64,000 bases of DNA from JAPOUP01 sp965201085. Its GTDB lineage: Bacteria > Pseudomonadota > Alphaproteobacteria > Rhodobacterales > Rhodobacteraceae. A model generated the notes under the pieces. That model was given only the letters and a program-made list of their open reading frames with translations. It was not told the DNA's origin and made no database searches. Positions 37,478-46,484 of the stretch are shown one piece after another; the stretch's first letter is position 1; the number at the start of each line of letters is the position of its first letter. Made by a program: the position numbers and the translations under genes. Location: contig CBDAVS010000025.1 in assembly GCA_965201085.1 (NCBI GenBank), forward strand, positions 248,001-312,000, written 5' to 3'.

Positions 37478-38514
37478 TTCGTTTCCTCCAATTCAAGCTC
37501 ACCGTCGTCAAGTGGCGCCATCATGGCAGCCACGTCATGCCGCGTCACCCGGTCCAGGCCGAGCTTCCATTTCGGATCTCGGTCCTTGTCGATGATCTGT
37601 GCGCGGACGCCCTCCAGGAAGTCGCCGTGTTCCGACGCACGGGCGGTGAACCTGTACTCATGCTTCAGAGCGTTGCGTATTGTCGGATTCGCACGGACAC
37701 GTTTCAGGATCTCCATCGCACAGGCCAGGGAGAGCGGAGAATTGCGTTGGAGAGCTGTGCTGGCAGTACCGGCAAGATCGGATAGCGACGCATTGAGACG
37801 GGCCAGGATGCCGGCAGGCGACGTGTCGGCGAACAGGTGGTCGATCTCGGATTGTTTCGCCTTGAGGGGGCTGTTTGGCGCGGGACGGGCCACGGCTTCG
37901 ATGACGGTCGCGCTACCCGAGTCTTCAAGGTCGCTCACAAGCGATGGCCAAGTCTCCTCGGGGATGTAATGATCTGCGAAACCCGCATGAACCGCATCGC
38001 CCGGCCCCATCCGCGCCGAGGTGAGCGCGAGATATTCGCCCAGACGGCCCGGCGCTGTCGCCAGTATCATCGATCCCCCCACATCGGGAATCAGCCCGAT
38101 GCCGCATTCAGGCATCGCCACCAGACTTGTATCTCCAACAACGCGGTGGCTGGCGTGACATCCGAGTCCGACGCCGCCACCCATGACAAATCCCTGCATG
38201 AAGCTAACTACGGGCTTGCCATATTCGGCGAGCCGCGCGTTAAGCCGGTATTCGTCGCGCCAGAACCTGCGACCGTATTCGAAATCCCCGTTTCTGCCAG
38301 CATTATAGAGATCGGCGATGTCACCACCAGCGCAGAACGCCTTCTTTCCCTCGGCGTCAATGACAACGAGGTTGACGTCTTCATCGGTCGCCCAGGTGTC
38401 CAAGACTGCGACGATGGCGGGAATCATCTCATAGGTCAGGGCGTTCAGCACCCGCGGTCGGCGAATTGTGATCCGGCCTGCCTGGCCTGCGACGCGGATA
38501 TCGATTCCGTTCAT
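37474..38514 (-). CDS. 3-hydroxyisobutyryl-CoA hydrolase
   Basis: A 346-residue crotonase-fold thioesterase. KAFCAGGDIADLYNAGRNGD and GFVMGGGVGLGCHASHRVVG form the oxyanion hole; MPECGIGLIPDVGGS holds the catalytic acidic residues of the HIBCH branch. The length, about 90 residues more than simple hydratases, is that of HIBCH. Overlaps both neighbours by 4 bases in the valine operon. Confidence 0.92.
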   Translation of the reverse strand: MNGIDIRVAGQAGRITIRRPRVLNALTYEMIPAIVAVLDTWATDEDVNLVVIDAEGKKAFCAGGDIADLYNAGRNGDFEYGRRFWRDEYRLNARLAEYGKPVVSFMQGFVMGGGVGLGCHASHRVVGDTSLVAMPECGIGLIPDVGGSMILATAPGRLGEYLALTSARMGPGDAVHAGFADHYIPEETWPSLVSDLEDSGSATVIEAVARPAPNSPLKAKQSEIDHLFADTSPAGILARLNASLSDLAGTASTALQRNSPLSLACAMEILKRVRANPTIRNALKHEYRFTARASEHGDFLEGVRAQIIDKDRDPKWKLGLDRVTRHDVAAMMAPLDDGELELEETK

Positions 38515-39656
38515 CCTGCATCCGCCACCAGGGCGCGGCCAATGATAAGCCGCATGATTTCGTTGGTGCCCTCAAGGATCTGGTGGACCCGCAGATCCCG
38601 AACGATCTTCTCGATGCCGTAATCCTCAAGATAGCCGTAGCCACCATGTAGCTGCAGACAGCCGTTCGCGACTTCGAACGCCACATCGGTCACCATGAGT
38701 TTCGCCATCGCGCAGAATTTGGTCGCGTCGGACGCCCCTTGATCGAGCTTCCACGCGGCCTGGCGCAGGAAGATGCGGGAGGCCTGCAGCCTGGTTTCGT
38801 ATTCGGCAAGTCGGAACCGCAGCGCCTGGAACTGGTTGAGCGTCGCTCCGAAGGCCCTGCGTTCGGACATATACGTGACCGTCGCATCGAGCGCCGCCTG
38901 CGCCCCGCCCAACGCGCCGGCTGAAATATTCAGCCGTCCGCCATCGAGTCCGGCCATCGCGTAGGTGAATCCCTCTCCCTCCACTCCGACCAGGTTCTCT
39001 GCCGGAATCCGGCAGTTATCGAACTGGACCTGAGCTGTCGGCTGCGCGCGCCAGCCCATTTTCGATTCCAAGGCACCGAATGAAAGACCGGGCGTTCCGT
39101 CTTCGACCACCACCGCCGAGATGCCTTTGGGGCCATCTCCACCCGTTCGGCACATGACGAGATAGGCATCCGAATACCCGCCGCCCGAGATGAAGGATTT
39201 CACGCCATTCAGAGCGAAACCGTCATTCGTGCGTTCGGCCCGGGCGTCGAGCGCGGCTGCATCCGAGCCGCTGCCGGGCTCGGTCAGACAGTATGAGAAG
39301 ACTTTTTTCATCGCGCAGAGATCGGGAAGCCATCTCGCCCTGCAGCCGTCATCCCCGAACCTATCGATCATTCCACCGACCATGTTGTGAATGGAAAGGA
39401 ACGATCCGACAGAGGGGCAGGACATAGCGAGCGCCTCGAAAACGAGCGTCGAATCAAGACGCGACAGGCCCGTTCCGCCAATTCCTCCGTCAACATACAG
39501 CCCGCCGAAGCCAAGCTCGGCCATTCTGGGCCAAAGCTCTTTGGGAATCGTGCCATCGGATTCCCAATGGCGGGCGAAGGGTGAGATATGTTCCTCGCCG
39601 AAAGCCTGTGCCATTTCGAAGATGGCACGCTGTTCCTCGGTTAGCGCGAAATCCAT
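38511..39656 (-). CDS. Isobutyryl-CoA dehydrogenase (acyl-CoA dehydrogenase)
   Basis: A 381-residue flavoenzyme. CLTEPGSGSDAAAL and FISGGGYSDAYLVM are the FAD and substrate blocks; GGYGYLEDYGIEKIVRDLR and LEGTNEIMRLIIGR are the C-terminal signatures, with the catalytic Glu in LEGT. First gene of the valine-degradation unit with HIBCH and mmsB downstream, hence the isobutyryl-CoA assignment. Confidence 0.9.
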   Translation of the reverse strand: MDFALTEEQRAIFEMAQAFGEEHISPFARHWESDGTIPKELWPRMAELGFGGLYVDGGIGGTGLSRLDSTLVFEALAMSCPSVGSFLSIHNMVGGMIDRFGDDGCRARWLPDLCAMKKVFSYCLTEPGSGSDAAALDARAERTNDGFALNGVKSFISGGGYSDAYLVMCRTGGDGPKGISAVVVEDGTPGLSFGALESKMGWRAQPTAQVQFDNCRIPAENLVGVEGEGFTYAMAGLDGGRLNISAGALGGAQAALDATVTYMSERRAFGATLNQFQALRFRLAEYETRLQASRIFLRQAAWKLDQGASDATKFCAMAKLMVTDVAFEVANGCLQLHGGYGYLEDYGIEKIVRDLRVHQILEGTNEIMRLIIGRALVADAG

Positions 39657-39731
39657 CAGTCAGCTCCGTGGATGCGGCGTGAACTGCCGATGTCTCTAGG
39701 TCAATGACGGTCACCGGGCAAGCGTGGATGC

Positions 39732-40934
39732 TTAAAGATCGACACTGTATTCCTCGGCCAGCGAACGGATTACGGCCACCATGGCGCGATCCTCATCCTT
39801 GGTTCTCTCCATTTCGGTCGCGTAGACGCCTCGCTGGCGCTGGGCGCTGTTTCCGCTGGCCAGAATGTCACGCGCCGCCTCCACTTCAGCCGAGCAGCCG
39901 AGGAAATCCGCGTCCTGGGAGACGAGTTCCAGCAATTCCTCAAGCAGGTCCGCGAATGGAACGACCTCACCTCGGCCAAAGTCGATCAATCCTTCGCTCA
40001 TGCCGTATCGCTGTGCCCGCCAGCGGTTCTCACCTACGAGAAAGGCTTCGTAATGTCGCCAACGCTGGTTCATGGTCCGAAGCCGCCAGAGCATCCTCAG
40101 GAGGCATTGATTGAGTGCGGCGATGGATAGCGCGTGTTCCAGTCGCGGAGAATTGTCGCAGATTCTGGTCTCGAGCGTGGGAAACCGGTCGGATGGGCGC
40201 AGGTCCCACCATATCTTAGTCGCGTCCTCTATGGCGCCTGTGGCGACGATCGTGTCAACCGAACGCTGGAATTCGGAAAAATCCCCGATTCTTGGCGGTA
40301 GGCCAGTGCGGGGCAGGTTATCGAATACGGTCAGACGGTAGCTGGCGAGTCCGGTGTCCTGACCCTGCCAGTAGGGTGATGAGGCGCTGAGCGCCAGCAG
40401 GTGTGGCAGGAAATATGAAAACTGGCTCATAAGGTCGATACGGAGATCCGCGTTCTCTATTCCGATGTGAATGTGCATTCCGGATATCAGAAGCCGACTG
40501 ACCACACCGGCGAGGTCGTGCTGCAGGGCGGAATAGCGTTCTCCTTCGGTATGGCGCTGATCCTTCCAGTTCGCTGTGGGATGGCAGCTGACGGCCAAAG
40601 GGGTCAGGTCGTAGCGTCCGGCGATGCGCGCTACCGTGCTTCTCAGCCGTTTCAGATCGTCCCGCGCTTCCGAAATGCTGGCGCATATACCTGTGCCGAC
40701 CTCGACCTGGCAGCGCAGAAATTCGGGTGACACCTGTTTGCCAAGTTCCGCAGCGCAGTCATCCATCAGTTTTTTCGGGACTTCGACGAGATCCAGCGTA
40801 TCATTATGGACGAGCAGGTATTCCTCCTCGATTCCCATCGTAAAACTTGGTGAAGTAACCAAAGCCCAGCTCCCCACGGCAATTTGACCTTTCGGTGAAT
40901 CGCAGAGAGGCGATCGAATGGCAAGTGAAAGCAT
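39732..40934 (-). CDS. Carboxylate-amine ligase, glutamate-cysteine ligase family 2 (YbdK-like)
   Basis: An ATP-grasp-like GCS2 enzyme of about 400 residues. MGIEEEYLLVHNDTLDLVEV is the ATP/substrate motif, ISGMHIHIGIENADLRIDLM the metal-binding His block, and LETRICDNSPRLEHALSIAA the C-terminal catalytic part. ATG 40934 gives a longer N-terminus than usual; a GTG near residue 20 is an alternative. These enzymes make gamma-glutamyl-cysteine weakly; the natural amine is not known. It stands alone. Confidence 0.85.
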   Translation of the reverse strand: MLSLAIRSPLCDSPKGQIAVGSWALVTSPSFTMGIEEEYLLVHNDTLDLVEVPKKLMDDCAAELGKQVSPEFLRCQVEVGTGICASISEARDDLKRLRSTVARIAGRYDLTPLAVSCHPTANWKDQRHTEGERYSALQHDLAGVVSRLLISGMHIHIGIENADLRIDLMSQFSYFLPHLLALSASSPYWQGQDTGLASYRLTVFDNLPRTGLPPRIGDFSEFQRSVDTIVATGAIEDATKIWWDLRPSDRFPTLETRICDNSPRLEHALSIAALNQCLLRMLWRLRTMNQRWRHYEAFLVGENRWRAQRYGMSEGLIDFGRGEVVPFADLLEELLELVSQDADFLGCSAEVEAARDILASGNSAQRQRGVYATEMERTKDEDRAMVAVIRSLAEEYSVDL

Positions 40935-41149
40935 GGTCCCCGACGCACGGGAATTGGCCGGACCTGCGTCATCCGGTCAAGTTTCGGAATCATCGGCGAC
41001 CTAGCGAGCGTATCCGTCCGTTTCCCCGAATATACAGTCGCAAAGGAATCGACGTTGGCGGTCCTGAACGGCAATCAACCTTCGACGTCTACCTTGCTAC
41101 ACCCGATGGCTATGACGCATCGTGACCTATCGGGCGGATATGAAATGTA

Positions 41150-41770
41150 CATTGTACCGGGGACGTCATCCCGTTAATTCAATCGGGACATGTATCGATG
41201 CCGCCAGAATCCCCGCCGGGTCGCGAGTTCGGGGTTTCGCGGCTGCGTGATCGGTGCGTCTGCCCTTGACTGGACCGGTCATCGCTTTACGCCGCGGGAG
41301 TGGCTGTCGTGTATGGGTAGCCGTGCACAACCAGTAGATGCGGGGAGGGGATCCCCGACGTATTGGACGGGGATTATATAGTGTCTGCCAGAAAACCCCG
41401 TGTTTTTCCGGTGACGGGGCCGAGTCAGGCGGATTCCGGCTTCAGGGGACCGTGGCTGGGCCCCTCGGGGCGACGCGCGGGGCTTCGACGGGACGGTCGG
41501 GGGCGGGAACATATAGTGAACATGGAAGGCTTCGCCAGCCAGCGGGCACTCCGGTCCTAGCCCTGCCGCAGCGAGACCTTCCGGGAGCCGGTTCACCGGT
41601 GGACGCCCCGGTCAGGCGGCGGCGGGAAGCACGGGGCGCTCCCTCTTCCGGAGCATCGGGCCAGGCCTATGGACGTTCGCGGCCAGCACCGCCACAGCGC
41701 CACGGTCCGGGCGAAGCCCTCCTTTCCGTGGCTGCGGACGCGGTCAAGGCCGCGGTGCTCCCTCAATTGG
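41150..41770 (-). mobile_element. GC-rich relic, probably of an insertion sequence
   Basis: A shredded GC-rich block right after the toxin gene. Near 41770-41600 the minus strand gives traces such as HGKEGFARTVAL and, in the next frame, VLAANVHRPGPMLRKRERP, which resemble the C-terminus of IS transposases. At 41369-41380 the string GGGGATTATATA with GTGTCTGCC after it resembles the ends of the IS1595-type element at 42782. No intact frame. The rest of 40935-41590 holds no gene. Confidence 0.45.
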
Positions 41771-42156
41771 CCCATGCGCCCTGCCTCAATGAGCAGGTCC
41801 AGAGCTTTGTTCGTAAACACGGAACTGAACGAACCCTGATAGCCATTAGGATCAATGTAGAAGGATGTTTCCAAGAATTCGTGGTTATACTCTCTCGCCA
41901 TGACCCAGAGGCGCATATCTGATGCAAGCCCCGCGCGCTTGCGTTCCATCTGAGGAACTTCAAGTGCGAAACGATCATTGATGGGTTCTTTGCTCGTGAT
42001 CGGAATCCAGAAAAGATTGGTGCGCCCGTTCATGTCAACAAATGTGGTTACTAGCGCCGTTGGGCGCGACTTACGGGCGTTTTCCTTTCCCGCTTCGTGT
42101 TCGCGATGCCGGAGGTATTCATACTGCCAGACGTCGCCTTTTTGTGGGCGCTTCAT
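41593..42156 (-). CDS. PemK/MazF-like toxin with foreign tail
   Basis: The first ~130 residues are a coherent toxin-like domain: KRPQKGDVWQYEYL, SRPTALVTTFVDMNGRTNLF, IPITSKEPINDRFALEVPQ and ETSFYIDPNGYQGSFSSVF, similar to PemK/MazF-type endoribonuclease toxins. From about residue 133 (REHRGLDRVRSHG on) the frame runs into GC-rich IS relic sequence, so the native C-terminus has been replaced and the product is about 50 residues too long. It overlaps the antitoxin gene by 4 bases. Whether it is still toxic is uncertain. Confidence 0.7.
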   Translation of the reverse strand: MKRPQKGDVWQYEYLRHREHEAGKENARKSRPTALVTTFVDMNGRTNLFWIPITSKEPINDRFALEVPQMERKRAGLASDMRLWVMAREYNHEFLETSFYIDPNGYQGSFSSVFTNKALDLLIEAGRMGQLREHRGLDRVRSHGKEGFARTVALWRCWPRTSIGLARCSGRGSAPCFPPPPDRGVHR

Positions 42157-42398
42157 TCCTCTGTCTCTCCCTCGATGCCCGCTCGGCTGGCTTCAAGCAT
42201 TGCCAAATGCTCGGCGGGCATATCTTCCGCCGCGTATGCTCGGCGCTCGTCCTTCTGAAACCTCTGTTCGTATTCGTGAATGCTCATCAGGACATAACGT
42301 GGTTTCTTGTGTTTGGTGATCGCGATAGGTTCATGATTGGCCGCATCAAGAACGTCGCCAAGTGTCTGCTTTAGGTCCGTAGACGGAAAAGATCGCAT
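42153..42398 (-). CDS. Phd/YefM-family antitoxin
   Basis: An 81-residue antitoxin. MRSFPSTDLKQTLGDVLDAA and PIAITKHKKPRYVLMSIHEY are the Phd/YefM DNA-binding fold; the C-terminal 30 residues (acidic, ending in EGETEE) would wrap the toxin. ATG 42398 has AAAGGAGT upstream. Antitoxin-first order with a 4-base overlap is the classical type II layout; the protein would repress its own promoter at 42418-42446. Confidence 0.88.
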   Translation of the reverse strand: MRSFPSTDLKQTLGDVLDAANHEPIAITKHKKPRYVLMSIHEYEQRFQKDERRAYAAEDMPAEHLAMLEASRAGIEGETEE

Positions 42399-42417
42399 GG
42401 GCTAACTCCTTTTGTCC

Positions 42418-42446
42418 AAAATAGACAAAACAGACGTAATAGACAA
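42418..42446 (-). promoter_or_regulatory. Promoter and repeated operator of the toxin-antitoxin pair
   Basis: On the minus strand TTGTCT at 42446-42441 and TATTTT at 42423-42418 are spaced by 17 bases, a -35/-10 pair. The 9-mer TTGTCTATT occurs twice, 18 bases apart, overlapping both elements, as expected of an autoregulated Phd/YefM operator. Confidence 0.55.
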
Positions 42447-42467
42447 GTAAAATAGGCCTCAGTCCCT

Positions 42468-42491
42468 AAAAAAGCCCCGCCGAAGCGGGGC
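42468..42491 (-). terminator. Rho-independent terminator, minus strand
   Basis: Stem GCCCCGC/GCGGGGC (42474-42480 with 42485-42491) around a CGAA loop (TTCG on the minus strand), followed on the minus strand by six T (42468-42473). It would end transcripts coming leftwards from the small ORF at 42805 and insulate the toxin-antitoxin promoter. Confidence 0.8.
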
Positions 42492-42502
42492 CAGGTACAT
42501 CC

Positions 42503-42805
42503 TCACCACAAGGAAAAACATTCGATCATCACGGGACGTTCCCGTGCTTCAGGTGATCCGGCAACCGTGCGGACCGGTCGGGACCAGGTTAAACGGCAGC
42601 GTGTCCAACGTGAACCTCCCAACGAAAAACTGTGCAGAAAATCCAGCAGGTAAACCGGATCAGCCGGGTAGGGGGCACAGTCCCACGCACGGCGCAAAAC
42701 TGCCCTTTCGTTCGCGCTCAGAGCATTGATGCGGGCGCGGGGGGCTGTCAATGAGGACCCGGTTTCAGCGTTTAAATTTGGGGGATTATATACGATAGTG
42801 CCCAT
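42503..42805 (-). CDS. Small hypothetical ORF starting in the IS1595 end
   Basis: A 100-codon frame that begins inside the left end of the IS1595 element and leaves it through the target duplication. The part RINALSANERAVLRRAWDCA and PYPADPVYLLDFLHSF looks protein-like, the rest does not. A terminator follows on the same strand. It may be the cut remains of a gene into which the element jumped. Confidence 0.3.
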   Translation of the reverse strand: MGTIVYNPPNLNAETGSSLTAPRARINALSANERAVLRRAWDCAPYPADPVYLLDFLHSFSLGGSRWTRCRLTWSRPVRTVAGSPEARERPVMIECFSLW

Positions 42806-42912
42806 TTTCTGTTGACTGCCTTATAAGCGGCATATACAATGATGCCCAAGAAAGGAATCAGACATGGCACAGAAAGCACCTGGCAAGCACCACCGCAAAG
42901 GCATTAGCCTAA

Positions 42913-43870
42913 GAGTTTGAATCATAAGTCACTGATATCATTAAACTATTGTTTTTCATGGAGTTGACGCCCTCGCCACCCGCCTGAGCAGGAACCGGCA
43001 GGCGGCCAGCTGCGCCCATGCCAGCGAGTTCTCACTGAGCCTTTCGTAATCTTTCGACAGGCGGCGGCACCGGCCCATCCAGGCGAAGGTCCGCTCCACC
43101 ACCCAGCGGCGGTAGAGAACCGTGAACCCTTTGACATTCTTCGGTTTTTCGACGATCCTGATCACGTTCGACAACCCCATCCCCTCAAGCCGGTCCCGCA
43201 GCTTCGGACCCGCGTAGCCACCGTCGGCGAACAGCCTACACACCGTGGGCACCGTCTCCAGCAGCTTCGCGATCAGGTCCGGTGCGCCGTCCCGGTCCTG
43301 GATGTTGGCGGTGTGAACCGTCATGACGATCGGTGTGCCGTCGGCGTCCACGATCAGGTGCCTTTTCCTCCCCTTCACCTTCTTCCCGGCGTCGTAGCCG
43401 CGGGGCCCGCCGCTCTCCGTGGTCTTCACCGACTGGCTGTCGATCGAGGCGGCGGTCGGCTCCGCGGAGCGCCCCGAACACCGCCGCGCGAGGTCCCGGA
43501 GACGATGCACGATACGCTCCAGGAGCCCGCTCCGCCGCCATGCGTAAAAATAGTTCCGGTCGGTGGAAAACGGTGGATATCCAGAGGGTAACGCGCGCCA
43601 CTGGCATCCCGTGGACAGGATATACCGGACCGCGTCGAACACCGACCGAAGGTCGACCTCGCGCGGCCGTCCCATCCTTCCCTGCTTCGGCAGCATCGGC
43701 TCGATGATGGTCCATTCGGCGTCGGTCAGATCGTTTTGACTGTGGTCGTCCGGGCGCTTATGGAGCTGTTGGGTGGTCCTGTTCCAGGGCATGGCGATCT
43801 CCGGATTTGGTTGCTTTCACCAACCGGAATGCCACATCCTGCGGGACCACTCAACTTATGGAACAAACTC
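42913..43870 (-). mobile_element. IS5-family element, intact copy A
   Basis: About 958 bp. Both ends begin GAGTTTG; inner terminal repeats are related (GAGTTTGTTCCATAAGT at the right end, read inward, and GAGTTTGAATCATAAGT at the left). TAA lies directly outside at 42910-42912 and 43871-43873 as the target duplication. A second, mutated copy is at 49977-50982. Confidence 0.9.
42956..43792 (-). CDS. IS5-family transposase, intact
   Basis: A 278-residue DDE transposase. NDLTDAEWTIIEPMLPKQGR and VRYILSTGCQWRALPSGYPP form the N-terminal domain; the first Asp is in ASIDSQSVKTTESGG, the second in LFADGGYAGPKLRD, and the Glu is in RRWVVERTFAWMGRCRRL. All motifs are intact and no frameshift is seen, so copy A can serve as reference for copy B. 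It may be able to mobilise copy B, whose ends are preserved. Confidence 0.93.
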   Translation of the reverse strand: MPWNRTTQQLHKRPDDHSQNDLTDAEWTIIEPMLPKQGRMGRPREVDLRSVFDAVRYILSTGCQWRALPSGYPPFSTDRNYFYAWRRSGLLERIVHRLRDLARRCSGRSAEPTAASIDSQSVKTTESGGPRGYDAGKKVKGRKRHLIVDADGTPIVMTVHTANIQDRDGAPDLIAKLLETVPTVCRLFADGGYAGPKLRDRLEGMGLSNVIRIVEKPKNVKGFTVLYRRWVVERTFAWMGRCRRLSKDYERLSENSLAWAQLAACRFLLRRVARASTP

Positions 43871-44805
43871 TAACAGGCCTTTTCATGATGTTTCCCGATG
43901 ACGCGGCCGCCGAGGAATGGTTTGTGAAAGAGCGTTGGCCGGAAGGTCCGCACTGCCCACACTGCGGATCCGTCCGTGTTCTTTCCGGTGCCCAGCACAA
44001 AACGATGCCTTACCGATGCAGGGAAAAGGGGTGCCGCAAACGGTTTTCGGTTCGCACCGGAACATGCATGGAAGCGTCCAATCTGGGCTTCAAGGTATGG
44101 GCGATCGCGATTTACCTTATGTCGACAAACCTCAAGGGGGTTTCCAGCATGAAACTGCACCGCGATCTTGAGATAACCCAGAAATCGGCATGGCACCTTG
44201 CCATGCGACTGCGGAAGGCGCTTGAGGATGATGGAGTCAGCCTTCCGTTTGTAGGTCCCGTGGAAGCCGACGAAACCTATATGGGCGGCAGGGAACGGAA
44301 CAAGCACGCGAAAGACAGACTGAAGGCCGGACGTGGAACGGTTGGCAAGACGGCAGTGGCTGGCGTCAAGGACCGCGACACCGGCCAGGTTGCCGCCAGG
44401 GTGGTGACGGACACAAAGGCAAAGACGCTTCAGGGCTTCGTCGAGGAACGCACCGAACCGAAAGCGCAGGTCTATACCGACGACAACGCGTCATACGTAG
44501 GCATGAAGCGCCAGCACGAAACAGTGCGCCACAGTTCCGGGGAATACGTGCGGGACGACGCGCATACGAATGGCGTAGAGTCGTTCTGGGCGATGCTCAA
44601 GCGGGCGCACAAAGGCACATTCCACAAGTTCAGCAGAAAGCACATGCATCGGTATGTGGATGAGTTCGTAACGCGCCACAACCTTCGTGAAGGGGACACG
44701 ATATGCATCATGGCCGCGATGGCGGACGGCGGGGTTGGTAAGCGGCTGCGCTACAGGGAACTGATCGCAGACAACGGACTGCCGTCCGGGGCGAGGCACT
44801 GACCG

Positions 44806-46219
44806 GTGGAAGCTAACTGGTCCAACCAGACGGTCTGGACGGGTGACAACCTTCCTATCATGCGGGGCATGAACTCCGAATGCGTGGACCTGATCTACCT
44901 TGATCCGCCGTTCAACTCGAAAACCAACTACGCGGCGCCGATCGGTAGCGAAGCGGCGGGGGCGGCGTTCAGGGACACGTGGACGCTGGCGGACGTGGAC
45001 ATCGCATGGCTTGACCTGATCGAGGCGAAGGAACCGGCCCTTAACCGGGTCATCGCCGCGGCCATGACCAAAAGCGATAAGGCCTATCTGATCCACATGG
45101 CCGCGCGACTCCTTGAGATGCGGCGCATCCTCAAGCCGACCGGCAGCATATATCTCCACTGCGATCCGACCATGAGCCACTATCTCAAACCGGTTATGGA
45201 CGCCGTGTTTGGAAAATCGAATTTCAGGAACGAAATAATATGGAAGAGGACCAACGCGCCAACCGCATCAGCATATCAGATTGGAAGGGTGCATGACACA
45301 GTGTTGGCATATGCCAGAAATCCAGAAACAACGGTGAACGCAGTCTTTGCGCCTTACTCGAAGGATTATATCCATAAACACTTTAGGAAAAACGACAGCC
45401 GAGGCCATTTCCACACACAGCCGCTGACTGCGCAGGGGACCACAAATGGATACTCCGGAATGCCGTGGCGGGACATTGATCCCACTGAAAGGGGCCTGCA
45501 TTGGGTTTGCCCCACTGCATTGCCGGAAGGGCTGGAATGCCCAGACGACTGGAGTGCCATGACAACCCAGGAACGGCTTGATTGGCTTCATTCACAGGAT
45601 ATGATCTATTTCCCTGAAAGAGGAACAATGCCGAGATTCAAACGGTATCTGTCAACAACCAAAGGCGTTCGCGTGGCAGATGTCATGACGGACATTCCCG
45701 GCGTTCAGGGGGCGCACCGGCTACCCGACCCAGAAGCCGCTTGCGCTACTGAAGCGCATCATCCTCGCGTCATCAAACGAAGGCGAAATGGTTCTGGACC
45801 CGTTCTGCGGCTGCGCGACGGCGTGCATAGCGGCGCAGGACCTTAACCGGTAATGGGTTGGGATTGACGTCTCGCCGAAGGCCGCTGAACTGGTGCTGCT
45901 GCGGCTCAGGAATGAGCTTGGCATGTTCGCGCACCATACGGTGGTCAACCGCACGGACATCCCGCAGCGCACCGATATCGGGAAGCTGATCCGCTACAAT
46001 CACGTGAGGAACAGGCGGACCCTGTATGGCGAGCAGGGCGGGCACTGCAACGCATGCGGAGAGCATTTCCAGATGCGGAACCTCACGGTCGACCACATCA
46101 TCCCGCGATCGAAGGGCGGAACCGACCACATCGGAAACCTTCAGCTTCTGTGCGGACATTGCAACTCGGTCAAAGGCGACAGAGGCATGGAATACCTGAT
46201 AACGAGGCTCGCGGCGTAA
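44806..46219 (+). pseudogene. Passenger DNA methyltransferase fused to an HNH endonuclease, disrupted
   Basis: GTG 44806, 3 bases after the transposase stop. The N-terminal part is a beta-class amino-methyltransferase: WTGDNLPIMRGMNSECVDLI leads to motif IV YLDPPFNSKTNY, and later GYPTQKPLALLKRI and motif I VLDPFCGCATACIAA. At about 45710 the frame must shift by one base, and TAA at 45851-45853 follows LNR just before WVGIDVSPKAAELVLL. The same frame then runs into an HNH nuclease: CNACGEHF, LTVDHIIPRSKGGTDH, NLQLLCGHCNSVKGD. The intact ancestor would be one chain of about 470 residues with both activities. Now disrupted twice. Confidence 0.82.
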
Positions 46220-46233
46220 CAGGAGGAAATCAA

Positions 46234-46431
46234 ATGACGGAGTTGATCATGAAAAGAGAGAAGGTTGAGCCTAGTGGAAAGGCACCTGTTAAGCCTGTGA
46301 ATGGGTCGGGCAGGTATCAGCCGACAAAACATGACATGCTGCGGGATGTCAGCGTATCCGTAACGCCGGAAAGGTTGGTAAAGGCGGTCCTCAAAGGGGG
46401 TGCGCCCCGCCGCGATTTCCGCAAAAACTGA
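46234..46431 (+). CDS. Small basic passenger protein of the IS1595 element
   Basis: A 65-residue ORF (MTELIMKREKVEPSGK at the start, VSVSVTPERLVKAVLKGG near the end) with a near-perfect ribosome-binding site AGGAGG 7 bases upstream. It follows the HNH gene inside the element, ending 54 bases before the right terminal end. No family recognised. Confidence 0.55.
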   Translation: MTELIMKREKVEPSGKAPVKPVNGSGRYQPTKHDMLRDVSVSVTPERLVKAVLKGGAPRRDFRKN

Positions 46432-46484
46432 ACCGAAGGCGACCGGTATGAAAAGCCCGGATGGGCACTACCGTATATAATCCC

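Larger units (their letters stand above)
42864..44802 (+). pseudogene. IS1595-family transposase interrupted by IS5
   Basis: The first 16 codons, from ATG 42864 (MAQKAPGKHHRKGISL), lie left of the IS5; the rest resumes at 43874 as TGLFMMFPDDAAAEEWF. Removing the IS5 and one TAA restores a transposase of about 325 residues. A zinc ribbon (CPHCGSVRVL with CREKGCRKRF) is followed by the DDE domain: EADETYMGG, YTDDNASYVG and THTNGVESFWAMLKR-type text (TNGVESFWAMLKR). The chain is otherwise intact and not GC-hypermutated, so the IS5 jump is what broke it. Confidence 0.88.
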
